Below are positions 1 through 5,964 of a stretch of DNA of 64,000 bases, one piece after another. The notes below the pieces were generated by a model. It ran no database searches and was not told the origin of the DNA. It worked only from the letters and a program-made list of their open reading frames with translations. Each line of letters begins with the position of its first letter. Within the stretch, counting starts at the first letter, position 1. The position numbers and the translations under genes were made by a program. The DNA is from Candidatus Zixiibacteriota bacterium (GTDB lineage Bacteria; Desulfobacterota; Binatia; UBA9968), in NCBI GenBank assembly GCA_035574315.1, contig DATLYW010000049.1, positions 1-64,000 of the forward strand, in the 5' to 3' direction.

Positions 1-226
1 GTCCCGAAAACCCTCTTTCAACGTGCAGGTATAGTCCAACGAGCGCAAACGTCAGCCTGATCGGCTTGGTTTGCTCATCCGCGTGCTGTGCAGCCCACGC
101 ATCGACGACATGTTGATGAATAAACTCGAGACCTCCGTGACCGAGTGTGTAGCATTGCAGTTGCTCATAGGATTGCTGCTCGGAAATCTCATCACGCTTT
201 GGGGTTGCTTCGTCTACCTTTTCCAC
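1..226 (-). CDS. DUF5946 family protein, integron cassette gene, 3' end outside window
   Basis: About 75 codons of a gene that runs off the left edge. From a GTG at 226-224 the frame stays open to base 1 and encodes YTLGHGGLEFIHQHVVDAW and PIRLTFALVGLYLHVERGF, which I recognise as the conserved core of DUF5946, a family with no assigned biochemical role. GTG is taken as start because an in-frame TGA lies just two codons upstream of it; there is no clear Shine-Dalgarno. The gene begins 66 bases past the attC boundary at 292, in the same direction as the neighbouring cassette and intI, so it is the second cassette of the array. The family call rests on memory of the motif; the missing C-terminal part cannot be judged. 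Confidence 0.72.
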   Translation of the reverse strand, partial: MEKVDEATPKRDEISEQQSYEQLQCYTLGHGGLEFIHQHVVDAWAAQHADEQTKPIRLTFALVGLYLHVERGFSG

Positions 227-291
227 TTGGACTCACCAGAATGTCAAGCACCCTTGGGACGCTCGTGATACTAATGCTCCCGCCGCCATCC

Positions 292-381
292 GCCCAACGT
301 CCACGCCCACCGGCGCGCGCCCACGAATACATGCATGGCACGGCGCTGGCGCGCGCGTCCGCGTGGGGCGTGGGGTTAGGC
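292..381 (-). other. attC recombination site of an integron cassette
   Basis: A 90-base imperfect palindrome directly behind the two-TM gene. Read on the minus strand it opens with GCCTAAC (381-375, fits RYYYAAC) and closes with GTTGGGC (298-292, fits GTTRRRY). Between them lie matching arms, CCACGCCCCACGCGG... and GGCGCGCGCCGGTGGGCGTGG, with a few unpaired bases and a variable terminal loop of about 26 bases. This is the layout IntI recognises as a folded single strand. The TAA stop of the upstream cassette gene lies inside the first core site, a common cassette economy. Length is within the known attC range. Confidence 0.85.
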
Positions 382-789
382 GTCCTTCTCCGCAATGGCC
401 TTCGCCTCGCGTTTCATTTCTGAAACAACATCGTCAACGGACGGCGCGCGGACCGCAATTACCATGGCAATGATCGTCCACACGAGGGATGCAACACCAG
501 ATAACACGAAGATTGCCTCCCACGTTGTTGCCTTTAGCCCAAATGCGTCGCGAAAAGTTGCTGTAGCAAATGCTGTGACAATTGCGACAAGAAGTCCCAA
601 GGGGGCAATCCAACCGCGCTTCTGTTCCAGCTTGCGCAGATGGGTCATCAGGACCAGGCGTACCCTGTCTTCGGTGATCACGATCGCGTCTTGCCCCAGA
701 TTCATATGAACCTTCGTGTCACGTGCGATTTGGTCAGCGATCGACTTGGTGTCGATAGATACGGGCGCAGCGGCGGGGTTCTCAGCCAT
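376..789 (-). CDS. hypothetical two-TM membrane protein, integron cassette gene
   Basis: 137 residues, no family recognised. The start is the ATG at 789, which overlaps the end of the zinc-ribbon gene by 8 bases (ATGGCTGA). The upstream extension of this frame reads through that gene and is not protein-like. Residues 1-60 are polar, with a stretch resembling KSIADQIARDTKVHMN. Two hydrophobic helices follow (GWIAPLGLLVAIVTAFATA and an AIFVLSGVASLVWTIIAMV segment), then a short charged tail rich in K/E that is probably cytosolic. The overlap implies translational coupling with the zinc-ribbon gene. The stop codon sits within the attC core. GC content is visibly lower than in the chromosomal genes, as expected for a captured cassette. 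Confidence 0.7.
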   Translation of the reverse strand: MAENPAAAPVSIDTKSIADQIARDTKVHMNLGQDAIVITEDRVRLVLMTHLRKLEQKRGWIAPLGLLVAIVTAFATATFRDAFGLKATTWEAIFVLSGVASLVWTIIAMVIAVRAPSVDDVVSEMKREAKAIAEKDA

Positions 790-1069
790 TGGCACCCCCT
801 GCCTTCGAGGGCTCGGACTCCGGTAGCAGTCCGAGCGCACCAAGTGCATGCTGCGACATAAATCCGCACTGGTTACAAACCACAACCACGGAGGGCACAC
901 TTGGGCCGCCAATGACCAGACCCCCGAGTTCAGTCTGGATCGGCTGGTTGAAGTAGCCGCCCAGCAGAGAGAAGCTTTGATTGCCACAGCGCGGACAAGG
1001 CAAACGTGCTTTTCGCTTTTCGAGAGCCTCGATGATCTTTTTCTTTTGGCTCTCGCTAATTTCTGCCAT
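782..1069 (-). CDS. small zinc-ribbon protein, integron cassette gene
   Basis: 95 residues, first gene of the cassette next to the putative attI. A charged helical N-terminus (SQKKKIIEALEKRKARL) is followed by two CxxC pairs, CPRCGNQ near residue 25 and CNQCG near residue 70, spaced as a single zinc ribbon around a VVV beta segment. The start ATG at 1069 has GAGG about ten bases upstream and lies only 35 bases from the cassette boundary at 1104. Function unknown. Fusion-like coupling to the downstream membrane protein suggests the two act together, possibly as a soluble sensor and a membrane effector; that is inference. Confidence 0.7.
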   Translation of the reverse strand: MAEISESQKKKIIEALEKRKARLPCPRCGNQSFSLLGGYFNQPIQTELGGLVIGGPSVPSVVVVCNQCGFMSQHALGALGLLPESEPSKAGGANG

Positions 1070-1117
1070 GGCTAACCTCGGATCGTAACCTCGGGTTCTT
1101 GACGCCTAACCAATGAG

Positions 1118-1233
1118 TATACTGACCAGCGATATTGGGTTACCGGGAATCACTGCGATGAAATTTACTCCTTCAATCAACATTTTGTCAACGAACCCTT
1201 TTCGAGGTATATCCAATATCGCTGGTCTGTATA
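1118..1233. repeat. inverted repeat pair flanking a 74-bp segment
   Basis: Arms at 1118-1138 and 1213-1233 are 21 bases long with one mismatch; the inner 15 bases GACCAGCGATATTGG match perfectly in inverted orientation. Beyond the arms the inner flanks GGTTACC and GGTATATCC are also loosely related. The arms bracket a promoter-like sequence facing the cassettes. Possible meanings are IntI binding sites of attI, a remnant of an attC-like hairpin, the ends of a miniature element, or an invertible segment. Confidence 0.75.
1162..1191 (-). promoter_or_regulatory. candidate cassette promoter (Pc)
   Basis: On the minus strand TTGACA (1191-1186) is followed after 18 bases by TAAATT (1167-1162). The -35 is a perfect sigma70 consensus and the -10 matches four of six. 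It points at the cassette genes and lies between the inverted-repeat arms, where a cassette-driving promoter is expected in an integron with intI in this orientation. No experimental support. Confidence 0.45.
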
Positions 1234-1263
1234 GCACAAATATACCTGCATGGACCGGCCGGA

Positions 1264-2322
1264 TCACAACCCATCGGCTGGACTCCGAACGCCCTTGCCA
1301 CCCCGGTTCAAGACGTGCGTGTAAATCATTGTCGTGCTCACATCGTTGTGTCCCAATAATTCTTGGACCGTTCTGATATCGTACCCGTTTTCCAATAAAT
1401 GCGTGGCAAAGGAATGGCGTAAGGTGTGACAGCCCGCTGGCTTGAAAACACCCGCTTTTAGCCGCGCTTCTTTGAACGCGCGTTGCAAAACCGACTCATG
1501 CAAATGATGCCGGCGTTTTTCCCCAGTCACAGAATCGGTGTAATGACTGGTCGCCGGAAATACCCATTGCCAGCCCCATTCTCTACCCGCATTTGGATAT
1601 TTTCGGTCGAGAGCATTCGGTAAGGAAACCCGGCCCAGCCCCCGTTCTAGATCCGCTTCATGCTGCGCGCGGGCTTCTCGAAGATGCTGAGCCAACGAAT
1701 CTCGGACCGCGCTGGGCAGCATGGTATAGCGATCTTTGTTTCCTTTTCCTGATCGAACGACGATCTCGTTGCGAGAGAAGTCGATATCTTTGACCCGCAG
1801 TCGACAGCATTCCATCAGTCGCAAACCACCACCGTACAGAAGAATCGCCATCAAACGTGGAACGCCGTTCATCCGATCGATCACGTTCTTGACTTTGTCT
1901 TTCGTGAGCACCACCGGGAGCCGTTTTGGTCTTTTCGCCCGGACGACGCCCTCGATGTAGCCGATCTTTTTGCCCAGCACGTCTTTATAAAGAAATAAAA
2001 GTGCGTTGAAGGCTTGGTTCTGGGTCGAGGCGCTGACGTGGAGATCGGTTGCAAGAGCGGAAAGAAACCGACCGATTTCCGCCTCGCCCATTTCCGCTGG
2101 ATGACGCTTATTATTAAAAAAAATAAAACGCTTGATCCAGTGAACGTACGCCTTTTCCGTCATGTAACTGTAATGCCGGGTACGAATCGCCTGGCGGACC
2201 TGGTCGAGCAGCCTCGGTTTCGGAGATGTTGGAGGCGGCTGGACGCGGGTTTGCTTCTGTATCCCGCCCTCGATCACGGCGAGTGTGCGGTTCATCGATT
2301 TTGACACATGAACGGTTCCCAT
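1264..2322 (-). CDS. intI: integron integrase IntI (tyrosine recombinase)
   Basis: 352 residues. It recombines attI and attC sites to capture or excise cassettes. An N-terminal SAM-like domain (residues 38-130, with [12 protein letters not shown]) precedes the catalytic domain. Catalytic residues are visible: Arg168 in [11 protein letters not shown], the Lys of GKGNKDR near 193-196, His299 and Arg302 in CHTLRHSF, His325 in LLGHND and Tyr334 in MIYTHV. The insert [20 protein letters not shown] (237-256) is the extra patch that separates IntI from XerC/D. Start: the ATG at 2322 has GGGGAG eight bases upstream; an upstream extension of the frame is not conserved-looking. It lies 62 bases after imuB on the same strand, so read-through from the lexA promoter is plausible. 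Confidence 0.93.
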   Translation of the reverse strand: MGTVHVSKSMNRTLAVIEGGIQKQTRVQPPPTSPKPRLLDQVRQAIRTRHYSYMTEKAYVHWIKRFIFFNNKRHPAEMGEAEIGRFLSALATDLHVSASTQNQAFNALLFLYKDVLGKKIGYIEGVVRAKRPKRLPVVLTKDKVKNVIDRMNGVPRLMAILLYGGGLRLMECCRLRVKDIDFSRNEIVVRSGKGNKDRYTMLPSAVRDSLAQHLREARAQHEADLERGLGRVSLPNALDRKYPNAGREWGWQWVFPATSHYTDSVTGEKRRHHLHESVLQRAFKEARLKAGVFKPAGCHTLRHSFATHLLENGYDIRTVQELLGHNDVSTTMIYTHVLNRGGKGVRSPADGL

Positions 2323-2343
2323 AGCCTTGCTCCCCTCTTTAAG

Positions 2344-2380
2344 AGTTGGAACCATTGGAACTTCCGGAACAGTTGGAGCT
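2344..2380. repeat. short GGAAC-unit repeat between imuB and intI
   Basis: Four spaced units related to TTGGAAC (gttggaacc, attggaact, tccggaac, agttggag) fill the gap between imuB and intI. The arrangement resembles the TTGAAC-unit repeats elsewhere in the window with a GG for G change, so it may be a degenerate relative. No terminator is visible in this gap. Confidence 0.35.
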
Positions 2381-2384
2381 TCAG

Positions 2385-3965
2385 TTATTCGATCGTCCCC
2401 TGCAAAAACCACCTTCTTCTTACCCGGTCGTAATAAAGCCACAAAAGATCGCCGCGGCGGGTTTCGGCGAAGTAGTAGTCGCGCCGGATCTCGCGGTTCC
2501 ACCAGCCGCCGGAAAAGATGTACGGCCCGACGAGTCTGTCGACGCTGCCGTGCCTCGGCCCGAGGACGAGCCAGCCGTCCTCGTGGGTGCTGCGGGGGGC
2601 GCAGTCCAGGGGGATCGGTTTGGAGAAAATGCGGCGGATCAAAAAGTTCTCGTTCGAGCAGTTCAAGCCGTTCGATCGCTGCGCTCCGTTCAAACCGTCT
2701 TCGTTCGAGTCATCCAAATCGTTAGAGCCGTTATCGGGGGAAGCGCTCGAAACGTTTACTCTGGGGAGGGAGATGCGGTCGAGTGATTCCCAGGCGAAGC
2801 GGGCTTCGGGAAGATGTCCGTCTGCGAGCCTGGCGCGCACGACGGCCCCTTCCCCGAACTCCGCGCGCAGGCGCGCCAGCGCCCGGTTGGCGGCCTCGAG
2901 GTCGCGCGCCGGCCTTTCGGCGAACAGCCGGAGCTGCTCGCGCGTCGCCGGGCATTCCTCGGCGCTGAGCGCGACCTCCGTAACGCCCCCCGCGAGCTGC
3001 AACGACTCCAGCCGAAGGCGCACCAGATCGAGGATCTGCGCCTCGTCCAGCGTCGGCGCCGCGGGGCGCAACCGCTCCTCGATCCTTCCGCCCCGATCGA
3101 TCAAAAGCGAGAGCCTCAAGGCCAGCAGCGCCCGGCCGCGCGCCGCCACAGCCGCGAGCACGGGGCGGAGGAGCTGCTTGACCAGGAAGAGCAGGCGCGC
3201 GGAGTCGCTTTCCGGGCCGTCCAGGATGTGCCGCTCTCCGGCGGGCTCCTCGGGTCTGGCCGGGTCGAGCGGCGCCCAGAGATCGCCCGAGGCCATCCGG
3301 TGGAGGCGGTAGGCCGCCGCTCCGAAGCGCTCGTAGAGGCCGACTGCCGGCAGCTCGAGCAGCTCCCCGACGGTGGTGACGCCGAGCTTGAAGAGCGCGT
3401 CGCGAAACTCGGGCTCGATCTCCAGGCGCGCGAGCGGCACACTCTCCGCGGCCCGTTTTTCCTCTGCCGGATCGCGAAAGACCGTGATCCCCTGTCTCGT
3501 CCTGGCCGCGGCATAGGTGCCGAAGCGGCTGAAGCCTACCGCCACGGCGGCGCTGAACTTCTGCGCCGCGACGTCCGAACGAATCGCGGCTGCCCACTGC
3601 TTCGGCGAGGCGTAGAGGCGGCCGAGCCCGTCGCCGTCGAGCCAGAAAACCCCGGCCTCTTCCGCCGAGGGCTCGACGCGTGGAGAAAACCGCATCAATC
3701 GACCGCACAGCGTCTCGACCGCCGCCTCGACCTCGCGCGATGAGACCGCGCCGGCGCGCAACCCGGCCGCCAGAGCGAGCGCGGCGGAAAAGCTGAGCCC
3801 GGGAAGCACGCCCGCCCGGCGGGCTCTTTCGTTGACGCAGAGGACCGGCGCCTGCGGCCTGTTCTCGGCGACCACGGCGGCGGGATGGGAAGCCCACTCC
3901 GGGTGGCGCCTCAGCAGGATCTGCAGCGGGAACGCCGCGAGATTAGCGCAGGCCAGCCGGCCCAT
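2385..3965 (-). CDS. imuB: ImuB, Y-family polymerase-like mutasome protein
   Basis: 526 residues, the usual ImuB size. ImuB is a catalytically dead Y-family polymerase relative that bridges the beta clamp, ImuA and DnaE2 in damage-induced mutagenesis. Seen here: a palm-like N-terminus ([25 protein letters not shown]), [11 protein letters not shown] around 110, a helix-hairpin segment ([25 protein letters not shown], about 190-215) and the C-terminal [10 protein letters not shown]...[19 protein letters not shown] that is diagnostic for ImuB. It overlaps the end of imuA by 23 bases. Odd feature: residues about 405-440 ([19 protein letters not shown]...) are an Asn/Asp-rich insert encoded by a TTGAAC-type repeat. 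No dnaE2 is present in this window. Confidence 0.9.
   Translation of the reverse strand: MGRLACANLAAFPLQILLRRHPEWASHPAAVVAENRPQAPVLCVNERARRAGVLPGLSFSAALALAAGLRAGAVSSREVEAAVETLCGRLMRFSPRVEPSAEEAGVFWLDGDGLGRLYASPKQWAAAIRSDVAAQKFSAAVAVGFSRFGTYAAARTRQGITVFRDPAEEKRAAESVPLARLEIEPEFRDALFKLGVTTVGELLELPAVGLYERFGAAAYRLHRMASGDLWAPLDPARPEEPAGERHILDGPESDSARLLFLVKQLLRPVLAAVAARGRALLALRLSLLIDRGGRIEERLRPAAPTLDEAQILDLVRLRLESLQLAGGVTEVALSAEECPATREQLRLFAERPARDLEAANRALARLRAEFGEGAVVRARLADGHLPEARFAWESLDRISLPRVNVSSASPDNGSNDLDDSNEDGLNGAQRSNGLNCSNENFLIRRIFSKPIPLDCAPRSTHEDGWLVLGPRHGSVDRLVGPYIFSGGWWNREIRRDYYFAETRRGDLLWLYYDRVRRRWFLQGTIE
2650..2745. repeat. GTTCAA-unit repeat inserted within imuB coding sequence
   Basis: Contains gttcaagccgttcgat, the 11-bp core CGCTGCGCTCC at 2677-2687 and further GTTC units, the same pattern seen between genes at 5857-5951, 17854-17884 and 31022-31068. 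Here it lies in frame inside imuB and is translated as a polar, Asn-rich linker between the polymerase-like body and the conserved C-terminal domain. Confidence 0.7.
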
Positions 3966-4542
3966 GGCAAACCTCCGTGTGACTCCACGTCGGCCCGCGC
4001 CGCTTGTCCTTGAGCACGCGCAACGCGCACGTGAAGCGGCGGGCCTCCGCCCGGTTGCGCTCCGCCTGGACGCGCAGCGAAACCAGCGAGCTCAGGGAAA
4101 AACGCCGCCGCTCCTTGGCCGTCAGGCAGACCAGGGCGGTATGGTGGTGGTGGGCCAAGCCGCACAGCCGGCTCTGAAGCGGCATGGGAACGTCGGCCTC
4201 GCCGAGGTCGAGCACGACGAGGCCGAAGCCGCCGGAGCGCAACAGCTTCTCCCCGGCGCGAGCGATCTGCTCGGGCCGGCCCACGCGCACGACGGCGAGC
4301 GCACCGAGATCGACCCCCCGCTCCGCCGCGTCGGGCGGATAGAACGAGCTTTCCTCGAGCGTGACCCAGCCCACCGCCTCGCCGCGCTGCTGCGCCTGGA
4401 GGACCAGGCCGAAGGCGGCCGTCAGCGCGGCCGACGCCCCGGCGCCCGAGATCTCGACGAAGCGACCGGATAAGGCAGAATGAGACCATGGTGAAATTTC
4501 GACGGCCTGTGAATCAAATTTTCGGGCCGGAGCAAGAAGCAT
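3943..4542 (-). CDS. imuA: ImuA, RecA-like mutasome accessory protein
   Basis: 199 residues, directly upstream of and overlapping imuB. ImuA is a RecA/SulA-related partner of ImuB. Seen here: LQAQQRGEAVGWVTLEESSFYPPDAAERGVDL and GFGLVVLDLGEADVPMPLQSRLCGLAHHHHTALVCLT, the ImuA pattern around the Walker B region. The P-loop position reads ISGAGASAALTAAFGLV, lacking the GKT/GKS of a working Walker A, so ATPase activity is doubtful. The ATG at 4542 lies eight bases from a TTGAAC repeat and has no Shine-Dalgarno; an internal start cannot be excluded. Probably expressed from the lexA promoter. Confidence 0.85.
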   Translation of the reverse strand: MLLAPARKFDSQAVEISPWSHSALSGRFVEISGAGASAALTAAFGLVLQAQQRGEAVGWVTLEESSFYPPDAAERGVDLGALAVVRVGRPEQIARAGEKLLRSGGFGLVVLDLGEADVPMPLQSRLCGLAHHHHTALVCLTAKERRRFSLSSLVSLRVQAERNRAEARRFTCALRVLKDKRRGPTWSHTEVCHGPAGLR

Positions 4543-4549
4543 ACGAAAC

Positions 4550-4580
4550 GTTCAAGGTTCAAAAGTTCAATGGTTCAAGG
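4550..4580. repeat. left inverted flank of the four-helix-bundle gene
   Basis: Plus strand reads gttcaaggttcaaaagttc followed by aatggttcaagg. Its reverse complement closely matches the sequence at 5043-5078 on the other side of the gene, with the order of the units slightly shuffled. Together they bracket a segment of about 525 bases between imuA and lexA. Confidence 0.7.
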
Positions 4581-4595
4581 TAAAAAACGAGAAAG

Positions 4596-4997
4596 CTACA
4601 GATCCACCCCATCTTTGTATTTCGAACCTCTCATTCCGCTGCGCTTCAGATATTGGATCAGATTGCCGATCATGCCCGACAGCCGTTTGAATGAACTGAG
4701 CAACTTCTCCGCGTCGCTTTCCGAAATATAGCCCTGGTCGAGAGCGACGCAGAGCTGGGAACGTACTTCTCCGCAGGACCCTTTGGCGACGTAAAGAAAC
4801 TGCATGAACTCCTGATTGCCGCCTCGTTCGAAACCTTCGGCGATGTTCGACATGATTGAAACCACCGCACTCCGAATCTGGCTGCGGAGACTGAAATCTC
4901 GCCGAAACTTCGGAGGCGCCGTCAGACGATAAATTTCCTGAACCAGACGGCGCGCCTCTCTCCAGATCTCCAGATCCTCGAAGTGTTCTACGCGCAT
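4596..4997 (-). CDS. four-helix bundle protein (S23/TIGR02436 family)
   Basis: 133 residues of an all-helical small protein. The motifs FEDLEIWREARRLVQEIY, SLRSQIRSAVVSIMSNIAEG and EFMQFLYVAKGSCGEVRSQL are the conserved core of the family first met as ORFs within 23S rRNA intervening sequences. The fold forms a pentameric four-helix bundle; its cellular role is unknown. It sits between lexA and imuA and is flanked by inverted TTGAAC/GTTCAA repeats, which looks like an insertion of a small mobile unit into an SOS operon. Start is the ATG at 4997; no strong ribosome site is seen. Members of this family are often found scattered as solitary genes. Confidence 0.9.
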   Translation of the reverse strand: MRVEHFEDLEIWREARRLVQEIYRLTAPPKFRRDFSLRSQIRSAVVSIMSNIAEGFERGGNQEFMQFLYVAKGSCGEVRSQLCVALDQGYISESDAEKLLSSFKRLSGMIGNLIQYLKRSGMRGSKYKDGVDL

Positions 4998-5042
4998 GGG
5001 CGTCCCTTGCGTTGAGAATTTTATTTGTCGAAATTTTCTAAA

Positions 5043-5078
5043 CCTTGAACTTTTGAACCATTGAACCCTTGAACTCTT
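5043..5078. repeat. right inverted flank of the four-helix-bundle gene
   Basis: Plus strand reads ccttgaacttttgaaccat followed by tgaacccttgaactctt. The last bases overlap the lexA stop codon (TAA at 5079-5077). It is the inverted counterpart of 4550-4580. Confidence 0.7.
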
Positions 5079-5685
5079 AAAATTTCCTCACCAGTCCCAC
5101 CACCTTTCCCAGGATGCGGAACTCGCCGCGGGAGACGGTGATCGGCTCGTACCTGTCGTTCTCCGCCCGGAGGATGACCTTTCCCTCCTCCTTGTAGAAC
5201 CGCTTCAGGGTCGCCTCTCCTTCGATCAACGCGCAGACGATGTCGCCGCTCTCCGCCGCCGACTGCTGCTTGACGATCACGCGGTCGCCTTCGAGAATCC
5301 CGGCGCCGATCATGCTGTCTCCCTTGACCGTCAGGGCGAAGAGCTTCCCCGAGCCCATGTCGTCGGGGATCCTCAGGATCCCCTCGACGTTTTCCTCGCT
5401 GAGCAGGGGCTTTCCGGCAGCGATCTTGCCGACGATCGGGATCTCGCGGAGCGAGACGGCCGCGGGCCGCCCCGAGGCGTCCATAACCTCGATGGCGCGC
5501 TTGCCGACCCGTCGGATGTAGCCCTTCTTCTCCAGGGCCTTGAGGTGGTCGAAGACGCCGTTGGTCGAGGCGATCCGGAACCGGCCGCCGATCTCGGCGA
5601 TCGACGGGGCATAGCCTTTTTCCCGGATCGACCGCAGGAGAAACTCGTAGATCTCCCTTTGCCGGAGGGTGAGCGCGGGAAGCAT
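5077..5685 (-). CDS. lexA: LexA repressor, SOS regulator
   Basis: 202 residues, standard LexA size. It represses SOS genes and self-cleaves when RecA filaments form. The winged-helix N-terminus (LTLRQREIYEFLLRSI, GYAPSIAEIGGRF, then ALEKKGYIRR) is followed by the S24 peptidase domain. The cleavage site is Ala90-Gly91 in GKIAAGKPL; the catalytic Ser124 is in GDSMIGAGI and Lys161 in ATLKRFY. The ATG at 5685 is chosen because the protein aligns from MLPALTLRQ and because the promoter -10 box lies only seven bases upstream of it, which would give a leaderless mRNA. First gene of an operon with the four-helix-bundle gene, imuA, imuB and perhaps intI. Confidence 0.95.
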   Translation of the reverse strand: MLPALTLRQREIYEFLLRSIREKGYAPSIAEIGGRFRIASTNGVFDHLKALEKKGYIRRVGKRAIEVMDASGRPAAVSLREIPIVGKIAAGKPLLSEENVEGILRIPDDMGSGKLFALTVKGDSMIGAGILEGDRVIVKQQSAAESGDIVCALIEGEATLKRFYKEEGKVILRAENDRYEPITVSRGEFRILGKVVGLVRKF

Positions 5686-5692
5686 GAGACCC

Positions 5693-5721
5693 GCTATACT
5701 GAAAATAATTTCAGGTGTCAA
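5693..5721 (-). promoter_or_regulatory. lexA promoter with embedded CTG-N10-CAG operator
   Basis: Minus strand: TTGACA (5721-5716), 17-base spacer, TATAGC (5698-5693). The spacer contains the dyad CTGAAATTATTTTCAG (5714-5699), with perfect 6-bp arms and followed by TA. This has the CTG-N10-CAG geometry of the classical LexA box, but CTGA/TCAG rather than CTGT/ACAG. A repressor bound here would cover both promoter elements. Placement upstream of lexA supports autoregulation; binding is untested. Confidence 0.75.
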
Positions 5722-5733
5722 GAGCGTAAAAAA

Positions 5734-5764
5734 TGGTTCAAGCCGTTCAAGCGGTTCAAACCGA
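5734..5764. repeat. GTTCAA-unit intergenic repeat upstream of lexA
   Basis: Three GTTCAA units at 9-10 base spacing (ggttcaagccgttcaagcgg then ttcaaaccg), just beyond the lexA promoter. With the opposite-facing copy at 5857-5951 it makes a large inverted arrangement filling most of the gap between lexA and the VWA gene. The roughly 90 bases between the copies contain no feature I can name. Confidence 0.65.
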
Positions 5765-5856
5765 TTAAAAAAGCGGTCCCCGGACGCTCACCAGAGCGAC
5801 CGAAGACCCCTGACCGGGAAGAGCAAAAACAGGAAGGCCAGGTTTGTGATTTTCTA

Positions 5857-5951
5857 CCTTGAACTTTTGAACCCTTTGAACCTTTGAACCGCACCGCTTG
5901 AACGGAGCGCAGCGGTTGAACGGCTTGAACGGTTTGAACGGGAGCGCAGCG
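5857..5951. repeat. TTGAAC-unit intergenic repeat downstream of the VWA gene
   Basis: About eight TTGAAC units at 8-10 base spacing, with the core GGAGCGCAGCG present twice (5904-5914 and 5941-5951). It begins 14 bases beyond the stop codon of the VWA gene and is the longest copy of this repeat family in the window. Confidence 0.7.
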
Positions 5952-5964
5952 ACTATTCGCGCGT

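Larger units (their letters stand above)
1104..1263 (-). other. putative attI region of the integron
   Basis: The 160 bases between the intI stop codon and the first cassette. On the minus strand the region ends in GTTAGGC (1110-1104), a GTTRRRY core where cassettes would be joined; cassette 1 starts immediately after it. No RYYYAAC partner that would make this a normal attC is found on the intI side, so attI is the better reading. The region also holds the long inverted repeat and a promoter listed separately. In this integron the insertion site adjoins the 3' end of intI, the reversed layout known from some spirochaete and planctomycete integrons. Confidence 0.55.

Noticed and set aside
1104..1240. 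Reading the inverted repeat region as a second attC
   Set aside because: It has a GTTRRRY end but no matching RYYYAAC core on the far side, and the arms are too perfect and too far apart for a standard attC. attI plus inverted repeat is the safer description.
1113..1376. A plus-strand frame of 87 codons over the inverted repeat
   Set aside because: It runs through both repeat arms and into intI antisense; no protein-like pattern.
2323..2384. A LexA box or terminator between imuB and intI
   Set aside because: No CTG-N10-CAG palindrome was found and the only dyad (CTCTT-T-AAGAG) is too short to be a terminator.
5734..5951. TTGAAC-unit repeats as a CRISPR array
   Set aside because: Units are 6-9 bases with irregular short spacing and no unique spacers; no cas gene is present.
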